Made by a program: the position numbers and the translations under genes | Assembly: GCA_008638375.1 (NCBI GenBank) | Contig: CM018036.1 | Location: 14,246,328 to 14,310,327, forward strand | Origin: Nyssa sinensis | Lineage: Eukaryota > Streptophyta > Magnoliopsida > Cornales > Nyssaceae | Direction: 5' to 3' | Length of the DNA: 64,000 nt | Shown here: positions 23,543 through 32,776 of the stretch, piece after piece | Layout of the letters: every line of letters begins with the position of its first letter | How positions within the stretch are numbered: position 1 is the first letter of the stretch | The notes under the pieces: model-generated | Database searches by the model: none | Told to the model about the DNA's origin: nothing | What the model saw: the letters and a program-made list of their open reading frames with translations, nothing else

Positions 23543-26519
23543 TCAAGGGTGAGGATGATGATAACCTAACATGGTGTAGGTTGTTTGTAATAGTGCGAAA
23601 ACAATAAGAAAACTAGCTGCTATAAGAGAAATGACTTTCCAAGGGTCTTTCAAGTGTTCATGCTTCAATGTTGCTCTCCGAGTGCGCCACTTTTCATTGA
23701 AATTCCTGTTCAGATTGTCGGATACCTCGGCCAGATAGGAATCATGATTCAATGTTACTATTTCCTTACGGAGATTGTTAAAGAGACTAGCCACATCTTC
23801 ATCAGTTCCCAAATCATGATATATGATCTTTTTTTTGTACAAATACTCCACATCTTTGGCAGAGTTGATTAACCCGTCCATAAAACTTACATAGGAGGTG
23901 ATATAGTTGTCGCATTGAGGGTAATGTTGCTCAAACACCATTAGGTTAAGGAAGATGGACTTAGTAGAGCCATGGATTACAAGTGGAGGAATGAAGAGAA
24001 CACCTTCGTTGAACTCGATGTTTGTGAATTTTGTTGAATCCTTCGTCCTGAACTCAACATCGATGCCTCGTAGTCTTGTAACAGAGTGCATCGCTGTTTG
24101 GAATGGTTGTTTTTCTTCAGAATTGACTTGGGTTGACCTGCACCAAGAAGAGAATGGACGTAGGGCCTTTTTTACAATCTCAAGAAGAAGAAACAGGGCC
24201 TTCTTTACAGCATCAAGAAGAAGAAATAAGGCCTTACTTCACAAAAAGAAGAAATGGAGGTTACCTGGTTGCGTGATGTTGCCCATCTTTGCAATTGGAG
24301 GATGGGCGTAGGGCTTGGCGAACAAGGTCAAGAAGATGAAAGCAGTTTTGTGGATCACCAGGAGGATTTTCAGAAAGATTTGGGAGGATTGAGTCAAAGA
24401 ATTGAAGGGAAAGTTGATCAAGTGAGCGCTTCATGCTTTTGCTCCTAGTGAGACAGAACAATCTCTTGATTACAAAAAGTGGTAGTTGGTTTTCAAGCAT
24501 CAATAAGTCACGTTTTATAAACGATAAGATGCCCCGCCTGGTAAATAAAGGGTCCTTCGAATTGTAGCAGTCCGTGATCTCTTTATCAGTCACATTGAGC
24601 AACTCTAGTATGAAACAAGCATCCAACAACATCATTTCCACAAATTCTCGGCTGCTGAAACTTTTGAAGGGCTTGTCATAGAAATTCCGTGTTATCACTT
24701 CAAGATCAAACAGGGCACCCATTAAATAGTCAAGTGAATAAGCGGTTCTGTGAAGGACATCCTGACGAAGCCGTTGCTTATGCTTTTCCATTTTTAGGAG
24801 CCGCGTTTCATTTCTATGATAAGGGCCTATTGAAACAACATGGGGGATAAATGCTTCAGGTTGGAGCTCTTGGATTCTGATAGGAACCTCAAATCCAGGT
24901 TTCTTGTCAAAACCCAATAATGTAACTTCGGGATTTACATATTTACTCAAATGCTCGTTCAGATCTTGGGATACCTTGGCGAGATTGGAATCATTGGTGT
25001 CGCTAAGTATATACCTCCGCAGATTGTCAAAGAGAATGGCCACGTTGTCATTGCTTCCCAAACGGTGCACTATTATCCTTTTGTCGCACAAGTACTCCAC
25101 ATCTTTGGCTGAGTTGATTAACCCGTCGATGAAATGTACATAGGAAGTGACATAGTTTGTGCTGCATTGGGGGTAATATTGCTCAAACACCATGAGGTTG
25201 AGGAAGATGGACTTGGTGAAATTGTGGATTACAAAAGGAGGGATGTTGAGAGCACCTTGATTGAACTCAATATCTGTGAAATTTGTTGAATCCTTTTTCC
25301 TAAATTTAACACTGGCACCTCGTAGACAAGTAACGGAGTGTAGTACTGCCGTTTGGACTGGCTGTTTGTTTTCTGGATTTGTTTGGGATGACGTGTACCT
25401 AGAGAATGGAGGTAGGGGAATGTCAATAACATCAAATTGAAGTTGTTTGTCTGCGCAATTGGCTTGGGATGATGTGCATCTGGAGAATGGAGGTAGGGAA
25501 AGGTCAAGAACATGTTGTCGAGGTTGCTTCTCTTCTCCATTAGCTTGGGATGAGGTGCTCTTGGAGGATCGAGGTAGGGCAAGGTCAAGAACATTAAGTT
25601 GAAGATGTCTGTCATCGCAATTGGAAATGGAAGATGGACATAGGGCTTGGAGAACAACGTCAAGAAGATGAAGTCGAGTTTGCTCTCTACTCCTCAACTT
25701 GGATAAATTTTGAGAGAGTCCGGGGAGGATTGAGTCAAAGAATTCGAGGGTAAGTCCCACTACAGTGTTACCCAAAAAGAATTGGACGAAATCCACGAGT
25801 GATTGGCGGTGGGCAACGAGAGGAAACAATCGGTTGAGTACGAAAAGGGGTAGCTGGTTTTCAAGCATCAACAAGTCACGTTGAATATAGGGTGACAAGC
25901 CCCACTTGGCAAATAAAGGGTCGTCCAAGTTGTATCCGCAATTCGTGATCCCTTTAATAGCAACAATCAGCAACTCTAGTATGAAACAAGCATCAAGCAA
26001 CATCATTTCCACAAATTCTTGCCTGCTAAAATTTTCGAAGGGCTTGTCATAGCACTTACGTGTCTTGGGTTCGAGCTTAAACATGGCATTTGTGAAGCAG
26101 TCAAGTGAACGTCCGGTTTTGTCGAGGACATGACGAAGAATCCGCCACTTCTGCTTTTCCATTCCCTGGAGATGCTTTTGATTTCGATGATAAGGGCCTA
26201 TCGAAACAAGATGGGGGATAAATTCATCAGGTTGAAGCTTTTGGAGGCTGCTGGGAACCTCAAAGATGGAATGGCCAGGGCCTTGTGGTATAACAACTTG
26301 ATCAAGCTTCCTCTCAATTTCATTCTTCATTTCAGTCATAGGATCTGGCTTGACTTGTTCATTCTCCTCTTGACGATCAGTACTGTTTCCACTTTTCTCG
26401 TTTGTTTTCAGCTTCATCGATCGAATCATTACTATGTGTCTGTGTTGGCTGCAGCTTTCCTGTTCAATGGATCGATGCTTTTCTGTGTGGAATGAAACAA
26501 GAGTTTTGGCCCAATGCAA
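23543..26519 (-). CDS. Fused double DUF247 protein, one predicted intron
   Basis: DUF247 (PF03140) plant proteins usually have one domain and end in a membrane helix; function is mostly unknown, though some act in grass self-incompatibility. Here two units lie in one frame. Unit 1 is about residues 84-533 (HSIFEVP, LVSIGPYHRN, EFVEMMLLDACFILELL, RDLLMLENQLPLFVL). It lacks the C-terminal helix and runs directly into unit 2 (from about 540, FEVPIRIQELQPEAFIPH), which repeats the same motifs. The frame would stop at 24261, but a GT-AG intron (24138-24264) joins it in frame to 23543-24137. That part ends with a helix, VISLIAASFLIVFALLQTTY, and gives 949 residues in all. The ATG at 26519 is the longest choice; ATGs coding MIRSMK, MKLKTNEK or MTEMKNE are also possible. 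If the intron is not spliced, the product is a 752-residue protein without an anchor. Confidence 0.75.
24138..24264 (-). other. Predicted 127-bp intron in the DUF247 gene
   Basis: On the minus strand the donor is ACCAG|GTAACC and the acceptor is TTCTCTTCTTGGTGCAG|G. Removal keeps the frame: AG+G makes Arg752 and exon 2 reads STQVNSEEKQPFQTAMHSV, matching SSQTNPENKQPVQTAVLHSV at the same place in unit 1. The intron contains a 33-bp repeat derived from coding sequence. Confidence 0.6.
24158..24235 (-). repeat. 33-bp coding-like tandem repeat inside the intron
   Basis: Two full units and one partial one (24235-24203, 24202-24170, 24169-24158). In the frame of exon 2 they read KALFLLLDAVK, KALFLLLEIVK, KALR. 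Each resembles the exonic segment LLDLVRQALRP just upstream of the intron. Confidence 0.85.
25350..25592 (-). repeat. 81-bp in-frame tandem repeat (three units) in the DUF247 gene
   Basis: Three 27-residue units: VLDLALPRSSKSTSSQ..., VLDLSLPPFSRCTSSQ..., VIDIPLPPFSRYTSSQ.... They start at 25592, 25511 and 25430 (reading down) and lie between the two halves of DUF247 unit 1. They form a polar, Ser/Gln-rich linker unusual for this family. Confidence 0.9.
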
Positions 26520-27187
26520 GATAATTAGAAATATAAATGCTATATTAACATTTATAAGACATGGAAATTATACGAACAAAGTCTTGACGTTGTACGAGCA
26601 TAAGTATCTTGCGCTTGCCATCACAACTTTGTGTCCATTGCATCTGGTTCAATAATTCTTCACCGGATGACAGCCCAAAAACATAGCATACAGTGGATCT
26701 ACATAGCATACAGTGAATCAATAATTCTTCACCGGATATCAATCAAATGGCATGACTGTCTAAGAAGCACGTGATATTTTCTGACTTTCGGCTTACCATG
26801 AACATCAAGGGACCCCTCATTTGTACCATATGAAAACGATATTTCCACCACTTAAGTGTGTCTGATACATCAAACACATATCTATTATTCTAATAAAATA
26901 AATCATATTTTTTATAATAAAATATCATTAAATATGCACATTTTTATTTTAATATATACCGAATTCATTTAAGAATTTATTTTTTTATAATAATATTTTT
27001 TTTAATAACATTGTAATATATATTATAATTCACTAAAAAAAAAACTATGTCATAGATAATAAAATTTCATTAAAAAAAAATTTTCATGTCATTGTAATAA
27101 TTCCATTCAAAAGTTTTCCCACCACCCACTTTTTAATGTCCGATTTAGTCACAGTTTATCAGTCGGGTCCTACTGTGGCATTTAATA
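26520..27187. other. Upstream region of the DUF247 gene
   Basis: It holds a local direct repeat: AATAATTCTTCACCGGAT at about 26651 and again at about 26721, with ACATAGCATACAGTG twice between them. The rest is AT-rich. No other gene is seen. Confidence 0.6.
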
Positions 27188-27195
27188 TTATTTAT

Positions 27196-27698
27196 CAATG
27201 TTTTAAAACTTGGACCGGACCGACTAGTTCAACTGGTTGAACTGTCGACCAGTTCATAAAATGGTCCGGTTTAATCCATAAAATCGCTTATAGTTTAAAA
27301 CCGTTCTAAAAATACAAAACCGTTAAAACCAGCCGGTCGGACCGTCGAACCGGGTGACCTGGTACTGGGTCACCGGTTCACACCGGTTCTTGTCTATATA
27401 TAAAAGGCATCAAAAATTCATATAAAAGGCATAAAAGGTATGTCTACTATACTTTTTTCATTTTTTTCTTGAAGTTTTACATTAAGAAACTTTATATTTT
27501 GTAATTTTTTTTATATAATTTTTAATAATTTTTGTATAATTTTTTAAATTTAAAATATCAATAATATGTATTATTAAATTTATTAATTACATAATTATGA
27601 CATCATAGTTTGATTCCAGTTGACCCGGCGGTTGAACCGATAACCCGTAACTCAGACATTTTTCCGGTTCGATGAATGGGCTGAGTCTGAAAACATTG
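27196..27698. mobile_element. hAT-like MITE, 503 bp
   Basis: Both ends, inverted, start CAATGTTTT followed by ACCGG-rich sequence. Flanking 8-mers TTATTTAT (27188-27195) and TTATTCAT (27699-27706) match at 7 of 8, the duplication length of hAT elements. The interior is full of CCGGTT-type short motifs and codes for nothing. Confidence 0.65.
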
Positions 27699-27706
27699 TT
27701 ATTCAT

Positions 27707-28512
27707 TGGTCGGAAGCAATGCTCGGACCACCAAATATTTTTTGCGAACTACTAAAATGTTTTTAAAATAAAAACTCTTTAAAATAAAATTTTTAATTTA
27801 AAAAATTTATGATATATTTTTTATATCTAAAAGACCGAGAAGAGAAATTTTTAATACAAAAAAGTTCAATTGTTAACTTTTATCTTAACACTATTAAAAA
27901 ATATTACTAATTAGATTAAAATAACATTCAAGACATATTTAAAAAAATACTAAATAGTTTATAAAATAAAATTTTTAATTAAAAAAAAACATAATATTTT
28001 TTATTTATTAAAATACCTAAAAAAATAAATTTTTACTACATAAAATGTTATGATCTTTATTTTATTAAAGAAGTTATTTTATAATATTTTTTTAAATGTA
28101 TCTTGAAGGTTATTTTAGTCTAATCAGTAAATTTTTAACGGTGTTAAGATGAAAGTTAATAAATGAATTTTTTTTGTATTAAAATATTTTTTTAAAATTT
28201 TTTAAATATAAAAAATATATCATGAATTTTTTGAATTAAAAATTTTATTTTAAAAACTTTTTAATATTTTTTCCTTATATACACCTACAATTCGCAAGTC
28301 GGGCTTCCAATGAAATTCTCTACATCAATTTTAGGATTGATATCCAGATTCGTTAAATAAATTCCAAAAAGTAAGGAAAATTCATCATCACATTTGTATA
28401 AGTGCTAAAATTTAAGAGCAATAGTCACATAACATCAACATGATGTCATGAAATGAGCATTCCGCTAAATAAATGGATTTATTATATATATATATATATA
28501 TATATTTTTAAG
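27707..28512. other. AT-rich intergenic stretch
   Basis: Long A/T runs, many short inverted A/T tracts and a (TA)n run at about 28486-28504. No gene is seen. Confidence 0.65.
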
Positions 28513-28640
28513 GGCAAATTACACCTATCCCTTGAGGTTTCTGACAATTGCAGAAACCTTCCTTATAGTTTCTGAAATAATACTGTCCCTCTTCTGGTTT
28601 CAATGTCGATAACAAATTCCCTCTGTCGTCAATGACCGTT
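28513..28640 (+). repeat. Left terminal inverted repeat of the MULE-like element
   Basis: Matches the reverse complement of 30095-30219, best over the outer 90 bp. Confidence 0.75.
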
Positions 28641-30094
28641 AGTTGACCTAACAGAATTTGATGATGTAAGTAATTCTTTTTGTCTAAATGCCAATTTTGC
28701 CCCTTACAAGTCATGGTTAAATGACAAAACTACCCTCACTTTGATAGTAATTTTTTTAATTAAAAAAAAACAAAATTTCTCCTTCCATCTCCTCTCTCTC
28801 TCTCTCTACCTTCCTTCAATGCATTTCTCTCTCTCTCTCTCTCTCTCTACAACCCACTTTCTCTCTCTCAACTTCAAGAATCCTATTCCATGGCTCCTGG
28901 TTTTCCTCTTTCTCTCTCTTTATATATCACCTCCATCCTCATCTTATTTTTCCACAACTTTGATCCACCAATTTTCTCTCATTTTCTACAGCTTTCTCAC
29001 AACCCAAACAGTGCTACCTCCCTAAGGGTTCTTCTCGCAATCCAAGCAAACAGTTGAATCATTGGCACACGACAAAACCCTTTGTCTACCTTGCAAAGCG
29101 AAACGGAAAAAAGTGTACTGATCAATAGTGGCTTTAAAAATTGGAATACAGATTAAGGCTTGATGTCGTGGCAGCCAAGGGCTGGCGATGGTGGTAGGAT
29201 TCATCGGTGATGGTAGGGAAGGAGGATCGATAGTGGTAGAGAGGGGGATTCGTGATGGGATGGGAAGCGAAGGTGGTGGTGCCGTCTGGGTTAGGGCTTG
29301 ATGTCGTTGGTGGGGGTTCTTCGATTTCGTCGGAGCTTCTGTTGCTTAGACAGATTCGTCGGAGCTTCCTTCAACCCGTGAAAGCATTTGTTGGTCCAAC
29401 GACGCCTCTAGCTTCTGTACCGGCATTATAGCCATTGAGTTATCTTCATCACCATTGCCAGAATTTCCTTCGAACCTCAAACCCTAGCTTCTTTTCACCC
29501 CACAATTCTTTTTCCTGAAATGCATTGGCCATCACAAATCTTAGAGAAGGGTATTTCGCCATTCCAGTTGCAACCACCATCAACGGAGTGTTCAAATACC
29601 CACTGGGACGGTCACGTGGTGTGGCAAAAAACAGTGGCCCAACTGCCCAAACTAGTTTCTGTCGCAGGGTTTGAATCTTCCCAAGCTCTTCGGGGGTAGG
29701 GTTTGCACAAGTTTCGCTAATTTTGAGTGAAATTGATTGAATTTTGGTGATGAGTGATCTTGAAATTGAGAGAACTGTGGCAAAAATGGCTGAAACAATG
29801 CAAGTGGAATCAGAAAGGAGGGGTGTGGAGGGGTATTCCGGTGAATTGGTAGGAATTGTCGGTGTTGATGTGGAAGCAAAAACCCTGAGTTTGGGGGTTC
29901 ATTGGAGGTTTGGGAGAGATAGATAAGAGGTTTGGGGTTGAAGCAGAGTTGTGGAGTACGGGGTGAAGAGAAGCTAACCCTTGAGCGACTGGTGCAAGCT
30001 TGTAATCCACACAGAGACAAACTGAGAGGAAGAAAGAGGGAAGAGAATTTTTGATTTTAAAATAATTATTAAAATATAAGGGGTAAAATAGTAA

Positions 30095-30219
30095 ATGAAC
30101 ATATTCTGTTAACGTCGTTTAGTCGACAGGTCTGACAGGGGGGACAGTGTTATTTTAGAAACTATAGGGGAGGTTTCTGCAATTGTCAAAATTCTCAGGA
30201 GAGGTAGGTGTAATTTGCC
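30095..30219 (-). repeat. Right terminal inverted repeat of the MULE-like element
   Basis: Partner of 28513-28640. Confidence 0.75.
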
Positions 30220-31094
30220 TATTTTTTTAATAATAAGTGCTTCCATGTTAATGCCCAACGCCAAACAATTTAATATTTTAAGTTTAATTATTTTAAAAAA
30301 TTTTGAGATCAATAACATATTTGATGAAATATCACTAATATATATATATATATATATATCTTTTTTTATAACAGTTTTATCCCTTACATTATAAGGGTAA
30401 GGCCTTTCGACAATGTTCAATATTAGGACACACACCAATATGCTGCTTATAGTAGATTTTAATGACGCCAAAAGTGAACGTCTGTAAAGGTAGTAAAAAA
30501 TGGCAGTTCTCACACGAAGTGTTGACGAACTATTTTTGGCGATACACAATTTATTAGTGATTTCTTTAAGTGTGGCTAATAATAAAAAGCTTTCAGCAAT
30601 GAGAGGTTGTGCATCGATGATGATGTATATTATTAAAATGACATCGGTTTTGTTACTCCAAAAGTTTATCAGCAATGCATCTATATCTTGCTAAAAATTC
30701 AATATATTTTTCCTCCAATTCGCACACAAATTTGAAATCAAGCCCTCAAAACCCTCTCTTCCACTCTCTCTCCCCCCATTTAAACTTTAGCCCAATCTAA
30801 TTTTTATCACAATTTTAATTTTAAGTCGACACAATCCATTAACCTTAATCTGTTAAAATTTTTGTTTCTCAATCTTAGGAAAAAAAAAAATTACATGTAA
30901 CTTTTCTTTAATTTGAGGAAAAAAAATTTCCCCTATCACATTTTTATTTGAAAGAAAAAAGTCTCTAAATTTTTTTCTTTATCATCATTCTCTTTGAAAG
31001 AACAAAATCTGCATGTAATTTTTTTTTTTTTAATTTGAGAAAAAATCTCCTTAATATTTCTCTCAATATAATTCTAGCTCCATAAATTTTTTTC
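30220..31094. other. Intergenic stretch, nothing recognised
   Basis: A (TA)n run at about 30341-30359 and pyrimidine-rich tracts. An open minus frame (30109-30675) crosses the MULE-like TIR and the (TA)n run and is not considered a gene. Confidence 0.6.
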
Positions 31095-31536
31095 GGGTTA
31101 ATTATACTTTAGTAACCTGAAGTTTTGTCTTGATTTTAAATGAGGCCCATGATTATCAATTGTAACAATTTAATCTCTCAATTTTTAATTTCATTTCAAT
31201 TGAGGTCAAGTGCAAATTAACGGCCGTTAACAGTCATTTCAAATTCTTAACAATAGTTGTTTGTGTTTTAAAATTGTAAGGTCTTATTTGAAACCTGTAT
31301 AAAATTATAGAACCTTATTTGAAATTCGTATACAATTATAGAGTATTATTTTGATACTTGTATACAATTATAGGTACTAAAATATAATTAATTTGGAACA
31401 ACTGTTAACGTTTGTTTGTAATTGTCCTCTTTTGAAATAAAATTAAAAATTAAAGAATTATATTATTATAATTGATAATCGAGAATCTTATTTAAGATTG
31501 GGTCAAAACTTCATAACACTGAAATGTAATTCATCC
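31095..31536. mobile_element. MULE-type MITE, 442 bp
   Basis: Long TIRs of about 125 bp: the left end GGGTTAATTATACTTTAGTA and the reversed right end GGATGAATTACATTTCAGTG continue to match through TTATCAATT and AATTTTTAATTT to a GTTAACAG motif. It has almost no unique interior and no coding capacity. Flanks are poly-T, so a duplication cannot be defined. Confidence 0.6.
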
Positions 31537-31900
31537 AGTTTTTTTACTTGGACTTCGTCCGTTTCCTCTAGTGAAAACAATCGTGTAGTCTGAACAAATG
31601 CAGAGAGAGGACTTTAAATAAAGAGAAAAAGGCAAGCATCAATTTTATTGAAATCGACTCAATATATGGTGCCCCACCTTCAAACTCAGGGGGTGTGTAA
31701 TCCAATCATTTCATTTTTCAAGACTTAAACTTTAAATTCTAAACCCTAAACCCTTGACCCTTGTAAAGAAAGAAATTATTAGGGTTGATTTACTGTAAAT
31801 GATGATGATGATATGGTATTGAAGAAAGGAAAGATCTTTGGACAAGTGTTGGTGATTGTCTCCATTCTCCAACTTGGCTCATATTCGACCAACTCAGTTG
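31537..31900. other. Intergenic flank of the Tat-type retrotransposon
   Basis: No gene is seen. It ends at the ACAAT duplication. Confidence 0.6.
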
Positions 31901-31905
31901 ACAAT
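31901..31905. repeat. Target-site duplication ACAAT, left
   Basis: Identical to 43474-43478. Confidence 0.9.
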
Positions 31906-32468
31906 TGATGCTACACTTTTCGACTCGCAATAAATCTAGGCCCCGCGACCTGTAGAACACTCAAAAAGGGTGATCAGAGGACCACCGGATTGGCTCCGGC
32001 GGTAGCCGCTCTGATGCTTAAGTAAGTAAATGGAATTGAAAAGACTGTATTGAAAGCCAAAGAATGAGCATAAAAATAAAGCGTACCTTTAGGGTTTAAT
32101 TTATAGACCGTGGCCTTCCTAAGTTGATTAGGATTCGGAGCCATAAATATAGGGATTTGATCATCGGAGATTGCAGTTACCTTGTGGAGTATTGTATCGT
32201 CGATAGAGATAATCATAGATAGTAGTTTCTTTGTTGTAGACTGTTTCCGTGTTGAAGATGGTTTCCTTATTCCCTGCTCGGCAGTTATTAAGGAGACCAT
32301 AAGGTCGGAATCATCCAAAATACTGAGTGAATATTGCAGAGACTAAGCTTTGTAGGATATGTATACGAGAATGCCTTGGAGGCTCCGTCTGCTCGGTATG
32401 ACCGAGTTTATCGGTTCTGTAAGTACACGTGTCTCAAGGTTATTGGTGTGTCTGTTTGTGGTATATCA
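31906..32468 (-). repeat. 3' LTR of the Tat-type element
   Basis: 563 bp, TG...CA termini. It contains an open minus frame (31974-32318, 114 codons) that is also open in the other LTR. Confidence 0.93.
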
Positions 32469-32470
32469 GC

Positions 32471-32482
32471 TACTCCCCCCCT
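32471..32482 (-). other. Polypurine tract of the Tat-type element
   Basis: Plus-strand TACTCCCCCCCT reversed is an AGGGGGGGAGTA purine run, 2 bp from the 3' LTR. It would prime plus-strand DNA synthesis. Confidence 0.8.
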
Positions 32483-32668
32483 GAGCCCTAGTTAGGAGCT
32501 AGGGAATAACTAGGGCTATGGGCTTTATAAAGAGTCACACGTTTTGTCTCTCCACTTTTGGAGACGTCGGTTTAGTGGGTCATTTATTGCGCAGCCGATA
32601 CTTGAGGAACCATCATTACTTTCAACCGTTGTGTCGAATCGTCTTGGGGGGCTCACGTTTTGAATGTG

Positions 32669-32676
32669 TATATAAA
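32669..32676 (+). promoter_or_regulatory. TATA box of antisense unit 1
   Basis: TATATAAA lies 101 bp upstream of the ATG at 32777, in a more GC-rich setting. The segment before it (GGTTTAGTGGGTCATTTATTGC) recurs in diverged form before the TATA of antisense unit 2. Confidence 0.6.
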
Positions 32677-32776
32677 GAGGGGGAAAGGACTTTTATGCCT
32701 TTCTTCTGCACCTGTTTCTATAGTATCGGAGACTGCCACCGCCAGTTGACGTATTTCAAAGGTTGAAGGATATCCG

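Larger units (their letters stand above)
28513..30219. mobile_element. MULE-like element with long terminal inverted repeats and non-transposase cargo
   Basis: The first about 90-130 bp (GGCAAATTACACCTA..., then GACAATTGCAGAAACCT) recur inverted at about 30090-30219. TIRs of this length, no transposase and a more GC-balanced interior fit a Pack-MULE carrying captured gene sequence. The cargo includes a CT-rich stretch (28790-28925) and unbroken but unassigned frames at 29652-30020 (-) and 29744-29926 (+). Flanks are AT-rich and similar (TATTTTTAA), so the 9-bp duplication cannot be resolved. Confidence 0.65.

Noticed and set aside
25229..25663. 144-codon minus frame with repeated LTFPYLHS words
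   Set aside because: It is another frame of the 81-bp DUF247 repeat; the main frame carries the conserved domain.
30109..30675. 188-codon open frame on the minus strand
   Set aside because: It crosses the inverted repeat of the MULE-like element and a (TA)n run (coding YIYIYI) and matches no family; open by chance in low-complexity DNA.
30420..30700. Possible CACTA-like subterminal repeats
   Set aside because: A few words resemble the CACTA ends at 44.8 and 56.3 kb, but no CACTA terminus or duplication was found.
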